Source: an uncultured Clostridium sp.
GTDB lineage: Bacteria > Bacillota > Clostridia > TANB77 > CAG-508
Reading direction: 5' to 3'
Length of the DNA stretch: 40,835 nucleotides
Assembly (NCBI GenBank): GCA_948442365.1
Contig: CAOJRU010000017.1
Location: 1 to 40,835, forward strand
The notes beneath the pieces are model-generated. The model was not told the origin of the DNA and made no database searches. It saw only the letters and a list, made by a program, of their open reading frames with translations. Shown piece by piece: positions 8,160-17,236 of the stretch (the stretch's first letter is position 1; each line of letters opens with the position of its first letter). Made by a program: the position numbers and the translations under genes.

Positions 8160-8838
8160 TTATATCGAAATTAAATCCTTTATTTTATTATATTTGCTAT
8201 CTCCAATTCCACTTACTTCCTTAATATCCTCTATTTTACTAAACTTCCCTTTTTCTTTTCGGTAACTAATAATTTTAGTTGCAGTAGATGGGCCAATTCC
8301 TGGCAAAGTTTCTAACTGTGTTTGTGTTGCTGTATTGATATTTACTTTTGTTTGAACTGTAGAACTACTTTCTTCCTTTCCCTCTTGATTCGCACCTCCA
8401 CTTGAAGTTATTACATATTGTTCTGTAACCTGTTCTGCTATATTTTCTGGTTTTGTATTACGATTGCTTTCTTTCTCTTGCTTGGTTGGAATATGAATTT
8501 TCATGCCATCTTCTAATTTATAAGCTAAATTAATATCTTCTATACTGGCCTCTTCTTTTATTCCTCCTGCTTTCTCTATGGCATCTGAAATTCTACTATC
8601 TGCTTTCAGTTCCACCACTCCTTCTTTGTTAACGGCTCCTGATACATGTACTAAAATTCTATCATCACTATATGTTTCTTGCTTTCTTACTTCTTCTTGT
8701 CCTAGTAGACTATTGTCTAAATCTATTCCGTGTATTATTATTATCTTCTTTAGCATATACATAGTAGCAAATAAAGCCTGCTACAATTGCTATTACGATT
8801 CCTAATACTATTTTTTGTTTTTTATTAAAATTATACAT
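8160..8838 (-). CDS. comEA: ComEA-like SLBB/helix-hairpin-helix DNA-binding protein, read through a +1 shift at CGG
   Basis: The full product would be 225 aa. From the ATG at 8838 (preceded by GGAAG) come a short cytoplasmic start, a membrane anchor (about residues 10-28, IVLGIVIAIVAGFICYYVY) and AKEDNNNT. The frame then meets CGG at codon 37 (8730-8728) and stops six codons later. Skipping the C gives GIDLDNSLLGQEEV and runs on through an SLBB domain (ILVHVSGAVNKEGVVEL), a Ser/Gln-rich linker and tandem HhH motifs (VNINTATQTQLETLPGIGPSTA). This is the anchor-SLBB-HhH order of ComEA, which binds incoming DNA outside the cell during transformation. An internal ATG at 8762 has no ribosome site and lacks the anchor. 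The domain call is firm; expression by frameshift is inferred, and a frameshift mutation is the alternative. Confidence 0.82.
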
Positions 8839-8867
8839 ATAAAAACTTCCTTTCCTTTAAATAATTG

Positions 8868-8896
8868 TTGAAAATTTTAGAAAAATGGGATATGAT
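8868..8896 (+). promoter_or_regulatory. Promoter of the D,D-carboxypeptidase gene
   Basis: -35 TTGAAA (8868-8873), a 17-base spacer and -10 TATGAT (8891-8896) lie 28 bases before the ATG at 8925, which has AAGGAG upstream. Confidence 0.7.
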
Positions 8897-8924
8897 AGAT
8901 ACATAAAAATAAGGAGAAATAAAG

Positions 8925-10172
8925 ATGAAATTAAATGTAAAAAAAATAATGATATTACTTATTGTTATCTTATCTATTATTAATACTTCTGCTACTTATG
9001 CTGTTTCTGAAAAACCAGACTTGCTTTCTGGAGCTGCTATTTTAATAGATAATAAAACAGGAAAAGTTTTATATAGCAAAAATGAAAATGAAAAAATGTA
9101 TCCTGCTAGTACTACTAAAATTATGACAGCCATTCTTACTTTAGAAAATTGTTCTTTAGATGAAATCGTAACTGTCAGTTATAATGCCTTTATGTCCATA
9201 CCTGATGGTTATTCTTCTGCCTCCCTTCAAGTTGGTGAAGAGCTAACAGTTGAGCAATTATTACAGCTTTTATTGGTTCATTCCGCCAATGATGCTGCCA
9301 ATGTCTTAGCAGAACACATAGGTGGTTCTTTAGAAAGTTTTGTTTCTATGATGAATACAAAAGCAAATGAACTTCATCTTTCTAGTACCCACTTTACCAA
9401 TACTTTTGGTATGCACAATGATGAGCATTACACAACTGCTCAAGATTTAGCTATTATGATGCAATACTGTATTAAAAATGAAGATTTCAAAAGATTAGCT
9501 GGTAAAGCTTCTTGTGCTATTCCTGCTACCAATAAATACGATGTTAGAAAATATAACTCAACAAATGAATTAATCATACCAAATCATGATAATTATTATC
9601 CATATTTAACTTGTGGTAAAACAGGTTATACCAGTCAAGCTGGTGATTGCCTAGTTTCTTGTAGTTACAAAGATGATTTAGAATTAATTTGCGTTGTTTT
9701 GGGAGGAAAAACTGTAAATGGTATCTCTACTAGATTTTCTGAAACAAAGACTCTAATGGAATATGCTTATAGCAATTATTCCATTAAAACTTTATGGAAT
9801 CTAAATGATATTATTACTACTATAGAAATAAAAAATGGTACAAAAGATAGTAAAAATTTAGACTTATTGGCTAATTCCCCTATACAAGTTTTACTTAAAA
9901 ATTCTTTGTTAGAGAGTGAACTTATTTATGAAACCAATTTAAACCAGAATATAAAAGCTCCAATCGAACAAGGTGAAATTTTAGGTAATATTACTTATAA
10001 GATAGATGGAATTGAATATAAAACAGATTTAATTGCTTCTCATTCTGTTGAAAAATCAAAGTTGTTACTTTATATGATTGAATTTGGATTTGGTATTTTA
10101 ATTTTAATCATTATTTATTTTGTATTTTTTCATAAGAAAAAAAGCCATGTCTACGAATTTAGAGGTTATTAA
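8925..10172 (+). CDS. dacF: D-alanyl-D-alanine carboxypeptidase (DacF/PBP5 type)
   Basis: This 415-aa low-molecular-weight penicillin-binding protein trims the terminal D-Ala of peptidoglycan stem peptides outside the membrane. A signal peptide (about 1-27) leads to a peptidase S11 domain with the three active-site motifs: S62-T-T-K65, S120-A-N122 and K232-T-G234. A PBP5-type C-terminal beta domain follows. The C-terminus has a membrane helix (about 383-405, YMIEFGFGILILIIIYFVFF) and a basic tail, as in membrane-anchored DacF. The gene has its own promoter. Its stop codon lies within the left outer arm of a large palindrome. Confidence 0.94.
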   Translation: MKLNVKKIMILLIVILSIINTSATYAVSEKPDLLSGAAILIDNKTGKVLYSKNENEKMYPASTTKIMTAILTLENCSLDEIVTVSYNAFMSIPDGYSSASLQVGEELTVEQLLQLLLVHSANDAANVLAEHIGGSLESFVSMMNTKANELHLSSTHFTNTFGMHNDEHYTTAQDLAIMMQYCIKNEDFKRLAGKASCAIPATNKYDVRKYNSTNELIIPNHDNYYPYLTCGKTGYTSQAGDCLVSCSYKDDLELICVVLGGKTVNGISTRFSETKTLMEYAYSNYSIKTLWNLNDIITTIEIKNGTKDSKNLDLLANSPIQVLLKNSLLESELIYETNLNQNIKAPIEQGEILGNITYKIDGIEYKTDLIASHSVEKSKLLLYMIEFGFGILILIIIYFVFFHKKKSHVYEFRGY

Positions 10173-10337
10173 ATATTAAGGTCCAGAAATAAAATAAGTT
10201 ATTCGCTCCTAGTAGTTTATCTATTAATTTTTAGGCTTCTTCAAGTAATTCCTACTCGTTTCCTCCTAAAAAATTAATAGATAAACTACTTTGTGCTATT
10301 CTAATAAATTAGCTGAACTATAATATTTAATAACCTC
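10162..10337. repeat. 176-bp nested inverted repeat (MITE-like or double-sided terminator)
   Basis: The outer arms, 10162-10177 and 10322-10337, are perfect 16-base inverted repeats. The inner arms, 10211-10235 and 10265-10290, match over 25 bases with one bulged A. The stretches between them are partly complementary, so the whole segment can fold into one long hairpin. It sits between two convergent genes and takes in the last codons of the carboxypeptidase gene. It could be a mobile miniature element or an RNA hairpin that ends transcription both ways; no T-tract is present. Confidence 0.7.
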
Positions 10338-10342
10338 TTCTA

Positions 10343-11677
10343 TTAGTAATCTTTTCCAATAATAATTGTTACATCTACTTTACTTGAACTTGATTCACTA
10401 GATTGGATAACTCCTGTTCCTATCACATCTTTTATGTTCTTCAATAAAGTTTCTTTTATGCTCTTTTTGTTATTAATTGTTGTTTTGGGCGTTGTATTTG
10501 TACTTCCTGTTCTAGTAACTTTAAATCCAGCCCCTTGCAGTTGGCTAACTACTTTTTGCAAATTACTAGCTGTACCACTTCCATTTAATACTTCAACCGT
10601 AATGTCTGATTTATTCACATCTATTGTTGCTGTATCTGTATTCGCTTCCTCCGAAGTTTCATCCCCTGTTTCTTCTATATCTCTATCATAGAACAACTCT
10701 TGTATCAATGTTTTGGTTTGTGCTTTGTCATGTATAAATATCCATGTACCACTGGTATTTTTGTTTGTATTGGTTCCTGGTAATGTTTCTGTTAATAAAT
10801 CATCGGTATTAAATTCTACAATATATGGTATATAATCTTTGGCTATATTAAAGTCTATGTTAGTTATAATATATTCTTTTGCTACATCTAAAATTTGACC
10901 TAGTTTGAATATGTTTTCTGGCTTTGCTGTTTGTTTTACTACTTGCATAATAAATTCTCTTTGCGTTCTCATTCTTCCTGTGTCATTATCCCCATATTCT
11001 TCTGGATAAGAGGTTCCATTGTTGTTATGTCTAAAACGTACCACCTGCTCTGCTTTATCTCCATCTAGTTTTTGTTCTCCTGCTTTTAAATGAATGTGTA
11101 AGTTTTGTGATGTGTCGTCATAGTCCATATCAATGGGAACATTAAAGGTTACTCCTCCAATTACATCTACCAATTTAATTAAGGCTTCTGTTTTTATTAC
11201 AACATAATATTCAATATTTAAACCAGTAATTTCATTGACTGCTTCTAATGTTTCATCTGGTCTATGCTTTCTGTTATATAAAGCATTTATTTTCTCATAA
11301 GATGTTGCTTTTGCTGGATTTTTTCCTGTATAGGTATCTCTAGGAATTGATAATAGAGTTGCCTTTTGTGTATTTGGATTATAAGATGCTACCATAATGG
11401 TATCGGTTAAGTCTACATTTTCTTGATCGGTACTAATTCCTAATAAAAGAACCTTAAATTCTCCTAAATTCTTCTTTGTATATTGATCATGTCCTACCAT
11501 AGTTGCTAACATACCTGACATTCCTCCACCATTTAAGTGTACTTTATAGGCAAATACTCCTCCTGTTATTAATAATATTAGTACGATTATAAGTAATACT
11601 TTTTTCCATGTTTTCTTTTTTGTTTTTTTCTTCTTAGGATTCTTCATATTTTTATCTTTTATTTGTTTCTTTCCCAA
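10343..11677 (-). CDS. LytR-CpsA-Psr (LCP) family wall-polymer ligase with LytR_C domain
   Basis: This 444-aa enzyme of the LCP family attaches teichoic acids or capsule-like polymers to peptidoglycan. A Lys-rich cytoplasmic start is followed by a membrane helix (about 27-44, VLLIIVLILLITGGVFAYKV). The extracellular LCP domain shows LLLGISTDQENVDLTDTIMV, LLSIPRDTYTG and DGDKAEQVVRFRHNNNG, with the expected Arg/Asp cluster (RMRTQREFI). The C-terminal LytR_C domain begins ITVEVLNGSGTASNLQ. The start is TTG at 11677, with AGGAGTG at normal spacing; the next in-frame ATG is nine codons on. It has its own promoter but follows the CvpA and DUF5711 genes. Confidence 0.92.
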   Translation of the reverse strand: MGKKQIKDKNMKNPKKKKTKKKTWKKVLLIIVLILLITGGVFAYKVHLNGGGMSGMLATMVGHDQYTKKNLGEFKVLLLGISTDQENVDLTDTIMVASYNPNTQKATLLSIPRDTYTGKNPAKATSYEKINALYNRKHRPDETLEAVNEITGLNIEYYVVIKTEALIKLVDVIGGVTFNVPIDMDYDDTSQNLHIHLKAGEQKLDGDKAEQVVRFRHNNNGTSYPEEYGDNDTGRMRTQREFIMQVVKQTAKPENIFKLGQILDVAKEYIITNIDFNIAKDYIPYIVEFNTDDLLTETLPGTNTNKNTSGTWIFIHDKAQTKTLIQELFYDRDIEETGDETSEEANTDTATIDVNKSDITVEVLNGSGTASNLQKVVSQLQGAGFKVTRTGSTNTTPKTTINNKKSIKETLLKNIKDVIGTGVIQSSESSSSKVDVTIIIGKDY

Positions 11678-11707
11678 AATTATTCACTCCTAATTTTTGA
11701 TGGTAAT

Positions 11708-11736
11708 AGTATAGCAAATCTACTTATAAAAAGCAA
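11708..11736 (-). promoter_or_regulatory. Promoter of the LCP gene
   Basis: On the minus strand, -35 TTGCTT (11736-11731), a 17-base spacer and -10 TATACT (11713-11708) lie in the 68-base gap after the CvpA gene. Confidence 0.65.
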
Positions 11737-11745
11737 TATAATTCA

Positions 11746-12357
11746 CTAAAAAAACACATTTAATACGTTATTTTGATACATCGTTTTTCCTAGAAATGAC
11801 TGGTCTATACTTTGATTCCATTTATTATTTGGGTTTACTTTTCCTGGTATTCCTAAAATAAGAAGTGCTACATAGACAATTAAAATTCCTCTTATTACTC
11901 CATATACCATTCCACTGGTTTTATTAATCTGATCGATAATTGGTAATTTTGCTATGGCATCTGCTATAGCTGTTATAAATCTTAATGCTATTCTTACAGC
12001 AATCAATAAAACAATCATAACGCCTCCCCTTACGATGTTAATGGCTAAATTTCTTGCTGTTTCTGGTAACATTTCATTTTTTGCTGTTTCTACCATTTGA
12101 TTGGTTAATCCTTCTTCTTGTGTCCCTTCTTTTATTACATCATTGGCTTTTTCATAAATAGCATCTTCTATGGCTTCATCAATCCCTGTAACATTGATAA
12201 CTAAATTAGAAATTGGATAATACAAGATAAATGTTACTACGATGGAAATAACAAAAGCACATAATCCAATGGCTAATTTAACTAATCCCTTTCTATAGGC
12301 TAAAAATGTTGATAGTGCAACAACTGCTATTATGATTAAATCTACTACAAATCCCAT
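11746..12357 (-). CDS. CvpA family membrane protein
   Basis: This 203-aa protein has about four membrane helices (residues 5-20, 28-48, about 108-128 and 148-168). The N-terminus MGFVVDLIIIAVVALSTFLAYRKG and the later INKTSGMVYGVIRGILIVYV match the CvpA family, named for colicin V production and linked to envelope homeostasis. AGGGGAG precedes the ATG. The gene lies 25 bases downstream of the DUF5711 gene and is likely co-transcribed with it. The family is recognised from sequence; its molecular job is poorly known. Confidence 0.88.
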   Translation of the reverse strand: MGFVVDLIIIAVVALSTFLAYRKGLVKLAIGLCAFVISIVVTFILYYPISNLVINVTGIDEAIEDAIYEKANDVIKEGTQEEGLTNQMVETAKNEMLPETARNLAINIVRGGVMIVLLIAVRIALRFITAIADAIAKLPIIDQINKTSGMVYGVIRGILIVYVALLILGIPGKVNPNNKWNQSIDQSFLGKTMYQNNVLNVFF

Positions 12358-12382
12358 TTCTTTCTCCCCTTTTATGATTTCA

Positions 12383-13561
12383 TTATAAATTAATAATCTC
12401 TATTCTATCTCTATAAATAATACCAGCTATGTTATTCGATACTACAATATTGGTAATTTCTTGTTTAGCAAGATATCTTTTTACTAACCAACCATCGGTA
12501 TTAATGAATTCTATCTCTGTCCCTAAATTTAAAGCGATAATATCACCATAGGTATAAATTTCTTTGGTCACTGCATTTACAATGTATTCTTTACTTCCTT
12601 TGTTTTCAACATTTATAATGTTAACAACCGAATCTGCTGTAAATAGTCCTGACGATTTTTCTTCTATCTGAATGGCATGATGATTCAATTCTACAGATTG
12701 GAATATCATTTTTCTAGTTTCATTGCTAACTAACAAATTGTCTTGATTATTTTCTATGATATGAATGCTATCTGTATACATACAAACTAATTTATTTTTA
12801 TCTTGGTATTTAATATTGGTGATTAGTTTGTCTTGCTCTCCTTGATACGTACTTTGCAAAGAATTGGTTGGGTCTGAACTTGCTTTATCAATGGAAATTA
12901 TTTTTATATTGGATTGTATAATGGTTCCTGATGTGTCTACTTCTGCAATGGCTAAGTTTTTATTATCATTTGAAATAGCTATGTCTGCTGTTCTAGTAGA
13001 AGATAAATACGTTTTAAACATTTCTTTTCCTTCTGGATTATACATGCTAATGACTGTTTTATAACTGGTGTCTGTTATGACTACTCCTACGTATCCATTT
13101 TTGTTGACATGTACTTGTGAGATGTTCCCTTCTACTTCTGCTTCCCATGTTATTTCTTTATCTGTTATTAAGTATAATTTTTTTCCCTTCTTCTCTGCCA
13201 TAACTAGAAATCGGTTAGCAGAATCGAAAATTGGGCTTGAGACTTCTACTTCTAATTCTTTTTCTTTGTTTCCTGTACTTCCATATATAATGAATTGGTT
13301 TTTATTTAGTATTCCTATGTATTTGTTAAAAGCATATATATTGGCGTTTTCACTTTCTTTCATTTCTATGGTACTAACATTGTCTTGCATGACTTCTTTT
13401 CTGAATATATTTTTGTCAACCCATTCTCTCATTTCTTGATTGTTATAATAAATGATTACAACTGATAAAATGGCTATTAACAAAATTATTAGGATCGTTA
13501 TAATGATAATTGTTTTAGGGTTCATTTTTTCTTTTATCATTTCTTTCCAGTTTTCTTTCAT
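12383..13561 (-). CDS. DUF5711 family membrane-anchored beta-propeller-like protein
   Basis: This 392-aa protein has a basic cytoplasmic start, one membrane helix (about 17-38, IIIITILIILLIAILSVVII) and a long extracellular part of short beta-rich repeats (for example YIGILNKNQFIIYG and KNLAIAEVDTSG), which suggests a beta-propeller. I place it in the DUF5711 family of Clostridia from its overall pattern and its position next to cvpA. AAGGAG precedes the ATG and a promoter lies upstream. A role in envelope maintenance with CvpA and LCP is inferred from the operon only. Confidence 0.8.
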   Translation of the reverse strand: MKENWKEMIKEKMNPKTIIIITILIILLIAILSVVIIYYNNQEMREWVDKNIFRKEVMQDNVSTIEMKESENANIYAFNKYIGILNKNQFIIYGSTGNKEKELEVEVSSPIFDSANRFLVMAEKKGKKLYLITDKEITWEAEVEGNISQVHVNKNGYVGVVITDTSYKTVISMYNPEGKEMFKTYLSSTRTADIAISNDNKNLAIAEVDTSGTIIQSNIKIISIDKASSDPTNSLQSTYQGEQDKLITNIKYQDKNKLVCMYTDSIHIIENNQDNLLVSNETRKMIFQSVELNHHAIQIEEKSSGLFTADSVVNIINVENKGSKEYIVNAVTKEIYTYGDIIALNLGTEIEFINTDGWLVKRYLAKQEITNIVVSNNIAGIIYRDRIEIINL

Positions 13562-13590
13562 TGCTTTTCTCCTTGTCTTTTGCTTTTTTT

Positions 13591-13619
13591 ATTCTACTAT
13601 ATTCCATAAGAAAAAGCAA
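13591..13619 (-). promoter_or_regulatory. Promoter of the DUF5711-cvpA operon
   Basis: On the minus strand, -35 TTGCTT (13619-13614), a 17-base spacer and -10 TAGAAT (13596-13591). The rest of the gap to 13808 is AT-rich, with no ORF that I support. Confidence 0.65.
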
Positions 13620-13808
13620 GTTTTCTATGAAGTGTAAAATCAGAGTACATACCTTTTGTTTTTTGTGCTCCCTTTTATTTTATCACTTCATTTTGTACTT
13701 GCTTTGTTTTCGTATTTCTATTACGTCAATTTATACTTTATATTTATCAATTAATAGCTTATTTAGATAATATACAGTAGTATTTCAATACTAAGTTATA
13801 CAAACTTT

Positions 13809-14840
13809 TTACTTAATTCGTACTCTCGTAATTCCTAATTTCAAAATTTGAAGCAATCCTAAATAGCCAAAAATAGGATATAATAAACTAACCAAATTAG
13901 AAAAACCTATTTTAGAAACTAATACAGAAGTTATACACATAATTGCCCCAATTTGTGTATAACTTTTTTTACTTTTGGTTGTATTTTGCAAAAAACTAGT
14001 TCCTAAAGAAATGGCAGTAGTAAAAATAGACCCCAATATAATAAATCCATAAATGTATTTTAATACACTAAACATGTTAGTCACTACATAAACAGCTGGC
14101 ATTTCCAATCTACTAATTTCAACATCTACTCTCACTAATAATAAAAATACAACAATGGATAGTAATATAATAACAATTGTACTAATTATAGCAATTTTTA
14201 AAATTTGTTTTTTATCTTGTATATAATTTTTTAAAGTTAATAGAACTGGAATGAGTAATATACTATTATAACTGCTATATAAAACAGCACTTAAGAAAAA
14301 GCTAGATTCATTGGTTTTTATTATATAATTTCCAAGTTCTAGCAAATGTATGTCTTTTAAATTAATTAATCCAATCACAACTAAAAATCCAATTAAAATA
14401 GGGACTAATAGTTCATTTGCTTTTACCACTCCTTTTACACTTGTCATAAAAACAACAAAGGTTACAACTGCTAGAATACTACTTCCTATTAGACTATTAA
14501 TTCCTAACTCCTGCTCAAAATAGGCACCAAATCCGGCTATCATGATAAAAAATGTAATGAGAATAAATAGATTGATAATGTTATTGATGATTGGCTTTAT
14601 TTTCCCATCTTTTTGAATTAAAATATCCAAAAATTCTTTATAGGTTCCTGTTCCATATTTATCTAATATTTGAAATGTCTTGTAAATAACAAAACCAATG
14701 ATAAGACCAGATATTATTAATCCAATCATTCCTTCTATCCCATAGGAAAAAAAGAACAGATATACTTCTTGACCAGAGGCAAAACCTGCTCCTATCATAG
14801 TTCCAATAATAACAAATACAACTTTTAAAATGTTACGCAT
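13809..14840 (-). CDS. YkvI-like integral membrane transporter
   Basis: This 343-aa protein has about ten hydrophobic helices. It opens with VVFVIIGTMIGAGFASGQEV, the start of the YkvI family (COG3949), which belongs to the amino-acid/polyamine/organocation-like (LeuT-fold) transporters; the broken-helix Gly-rich segment GAGFASGQE is where such carriers bind substrate. The substrate is unknown. The gene appears to stand alone: a paired repeat separates it from the GldG operon upstream. A hairpin ends 7 bases before the ATG and includes the only plausible ribosome site (GGGTG). Confidence 0.85.
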   Translation of the reverse strand: MRNILKVVFVIIGTMIGAGFASGQEVYLFFFSYGIEGMIGLIISGLIIGFVIYKTFQILDKYGTGTYKEFLDILIQKDGKIKPIINNIINLFILITFFIMIAGFGAYFEQELGINSLIGSSILAVVTFVVFMTSVKGVVKANELLVPILIGFLVVIGLINLKDIHLLELGNYIIKTNESSFFLSAVLYSSYNSILLIPVLLTLKNYIQDKKQILKIAIISTIVIILLSIVVFLLLVRVDVEISRLEMPAVYVVTNMFSVLKYIYGFIILGSIFTTAISLGTSFLQNTTKSKKSYTQIGAIMCITSVLVSKIGFSNLVSLLYPIFGYLGLLQILKLGITRVRIK

Positions 14841-14847
14841 ATAAAAA

Positions 14848-14868
14848 CACCCATATTATTTTATGGGT
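14848..14868 (-). promoter_or_regulatory. Hairpin directly before the ykvI-like start codon
   Basis: ACCCATA and TATGGGT form a 7-bp stem with a short AT loop. On the coding strand it ends in GGGTGTTTTTAT just before the ATG, so the likely Shine-Dalgarno sequence is in the 3' arm. It may act as a terminator remnant or mask the ribosome site. Confidence 0.45.
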
Positions 14869-14934
14869 ATTTCTCTTTATTTATTCAAAAATTACCAAAG
14901 TTGCCAATAGTCTCAGGTTTGTTTGGCAACAACT

Positions 14935-15044
14935 GTGCCACTGGGGACGGACCTTTTTGGCAATTTTTCATTTATTTTTATATACATACAATCTAAATAA
15001 TCGTAAACATAGTAGTTGCCAAAAAGGTCCGTCCCCAGTGGCAC
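14935..15044. repeat. REPIN-type paired repeat, copy A
   Basis: Two perfect 29-base inverted copies lie at 14935-14963 and 15016-15044, separated by 52 AT-rich bases. Each contains the core GGGGACGGACCTTTTTGGCA. A smaller inverted repeat (GTTGCCAA at 14900-14907, TTGGCAAC at 14923-14930) lies just outside. The same core recurs at 29625-29771. The layout matches REP doublets mobilised by RAYT (Y1-type) transposases; no such gene is in the window. Confidence 0.85.
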
Positions 15045-15056
15045 TCAGTAGCATTT

Positions 15057-16538
15057 TTATTTCTTTCTTCTTCTCACTTGCCATACAACAATTCCTGCTA
15101 TAATAATAATAATAGGTAAAGTAAATATAATTGTCATAATAATGGTGTTTTGTTGTTCTGTTACTGTATAATTTACAGTTTCATAATCTTTTCTGATGGT
15201 TATGGTATCTTCTCTTTCGTTTAAGTATGCAATTGAATTTAATATTAAGTCTCTGTTGTTATATAAGTTAACCGTCAACATAGTATAACCATTAATTTGT
15301 ACTTGCATATCCATAGCAAATAGTTCATTCCCATAAATAATCAATTTAGAGGTTTTTCCTTCTTCCATTGTTTTGGTAGCAATTGCCGCAATAGTACATA
15401 CTTCTTCTTCTCCATCTTCCTTTGTTCTACTACTTGATTTTTGATTTAGATTGGTTCTTACAAAGGCTTTTTCTGTTGTTGTTGCCAATGTTTCATGCTC
15501 CACTCCTAATGCTTCTAATTTATCTTCATTAAATGTAATTTTAGCGGCATCGACAAAACATAAATTCATCGTCATATTTAGCTTTTGTGTTAAACTGGTG
15601 CTCTGTGCTTTCTCTATGATAAAATCTGGATATCCAGATACCATATTAGCAGTATTTCCTTCAAATACAACTCCTTTATCAATGGTAACTCCATATTCAT
15701 CTAATACTTTTTGAAAATTACTTAAGTTAGCATTTGTGATATTTGGTCCACACATTAATAACATTTCCCCACCATTTTTGATGTATTCTATTATCTTATC
15801 TCTTTCTTGCTCTGTTAAATCTTCTTTTAATGTTGATATAACTAGACAGTCACAATCTTCTGGAATTCCTCCATTTGCTAATATATCTAATGCTTCTACT
15901 TCATTTGCTTCGTTTTTCATAGCCTGCATTATGGTTGAAAAATATTGTGAATCATACATGGTATGATGATTCATAAAATATACTTTTGCTTTTTCTTCTG
16001 TTATAACATCCATAATTGCATTCGTAATGGCTTCCTCTGTGATATCTATTTGGGCATAAGTGGTATAGTCATAAGTCATTAAATCACTATCTGTTAATGT
16101 CTTTTCATTCTCTCCTGCTTTTACAATAATTATGCTATCTGTTGCATTAAGAGAATATTTTTGCATCAAGTCTGCTCTTGCTGATAAATCATCCACTTTT
16201 TCTATTTTTATGTGATTATTTAATTCTACATATCTTTCTGTAAAATTAATAACTGATTGATAATTGCTATAATTGATTAAAGTAATGTCTATATCTTTTT
16301 CAACTTTTCCTAATTTATCCTTCGTTTCCTGTGATAAAGAATATATTTTATTCTGTGTACAATCAATTTCTGGTAATACCACATTTTCTAATAGTATATT
16401 AATTCCTATATAAATAGCAACAATGATAACCACTAAAATAATTGTTTTGGTTCCATTGATCAACCATTTTTTCTTTAATCCTGTCCCTACTTTTTGAAAG
16501 AATTTTTTTGAATTTCCCTCTTGTTTTTCTTTTTTCAC
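15057..16538 (-). CDS. GldG-family ABC-transporter auxiliary membrane protein
   Basis: This 493-aa protein has a basic start, a membrane helix (about 31-52, TIILVVIIVAIYIGINILLE), a large extracellular domain with a GldG/IFT52-like fold (for example DCLVISTLKEDLTEQERDKI and YIKNGGEMLLMCGP), and a C-terminal membrane helix (about 466-487) with a basic tail. This is the usual third component beside GldA-type ATPases and GldF-type permeases. The start is GTG with AGGAGAGG upstream, 13 bases after the permease. The cargo of these exporters in non-gliding bacteria is unknown. Confidence 0.85.
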   Translation of the reverse strand: MKKEKQEGNSKKFFQKVGTGLKKKWLINGTKTIILVVIIVAIYIGINILLENVVLPEIDCTQNKIYSLSQETKDKLGKVEKDIDITLINYSNYQSVINFTERYVELNNHIKIEKVDDLSARADLMQKYSLNATDSIIIVKAGENEKTLTDSDLMTYDYTTYAQIDITEEAITNAIMDVITEEKAKVYFMNHHTMYDSQYFSTIMQAMKNEANEVEALDILANGGIPEDCDCLVISTLKEDLTEQERDKIIEYIKNGGEMLLMCGPNITNANLSNFQKVLDEYGVTIDKGVVFEGNTANMVSGYPDFIIEKAQSTSLTQKLNMTMNLCFVDAAKITFNEDKLEALGVEHETLATTTEKAFVRTNLNQKSSSRTKEDGEEEVCTIAAIATKTMEEGKTSKLIIYGNELFAMDMQVQINGYTMLTVNLYNNRDLILNSIAYLNEREDTITIRKDYETVNYTVTEQQNTIIMTIIFTLPIIIIIAGIVVWQVRRRKK

Positions 16539-16551
16539 TTTTTTCCTCTCC

Positions 16552-17235
16552 TTACTTAATCATTTTTCTTCTTTGCATAACTATAATGGTTAGGCTGATA
16601 AATAACATACTAAATAATGCTAAACTAATCATATTTTCAAGGGATATGACTCCTTGTGCAAAACTCGTATAAAAATTGATTAAAGCAAATCCTGAAAATA
16701 AGTTACTGATATCTGTTATGAATAAAGAAATAATTAGAAAAGCAACTGTTATAATACCTGCTATAATTTGGTTTTCGGTTATACTAGAGGCAAACATACC
16801 TACTGATAAAGTAGCAACACTCATTAATATAAATCCTAACATAGCTACTAATACTTGGGCGATACTTGGTTTTCCAAAAAAGGAAACGATAAAATAAAAT
16901 AGAAAGGATATAATTAGCGTAATTATAATAACACTTAAAGCTGCTAATAATTTTCCCATTACTATTTTAAAAATGCTAATTGGTGCTGTTAAAAGTAATT
17001 GCTCTGTTCCACTTTTTCTTTCTTCTGCAAACATTCTCATTGTTAAAATTGGCACAATAATAATTAATCCATATAGTGCTGTATAGTAATATAAAGCTCC
17101 TAAATCTACACTTCCTGAACTAAGTGCTGTTAAGTAAAAAAATACACTAAAGCATAATAAAAATATTCCTATGACTACGTATCCTATTGGAGATAAAAAA
17201 TAACTCTTTAATTCTTTTTTTAAGACAGCTTTCAT
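16552..17235 (-). CDS. ABC-2 type permease (GldF-like)
   Basis: This 227-aa protein (from ATG 17235) has six membrane helices and the typical start MKAVLKKELKSYFLSPIGYV of GldF/ABC-2 permeases. The motif RMFAEERKSGTEQLLLTAPI between helices 2 and 3 is the coupling segment of this family. A TTG at 17256 would extend it by seven codons into the ATPase gene; the ATG is preferred because GGAGGAG precedes it and it starts one base after the ATPase stop. It should form the membrane channel for the adjacent ATPase and GldG protein. Confidence 0.9.
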   Translation of the reverse strand: MKAVLKKELKSYFLSPIGYVVIGIFLLCFSVFFYLTALSSGSVDLGALYYYTALYGLIIIVPILTMRMFAEERKSGTEQLLLTAPISIFKIVMGKLLAALSVIIITLIISFLFYFIVSFFGKPSIAQVLVAMLGFILMSVATLSVGMFASSITENQIIAGIITVAFLIISLFITDISNLFSGFALINFYTSFAQGVISLENMISLALFSMLFISLTIIVMQRRKMIK

Positions 17236-17236
17236 T

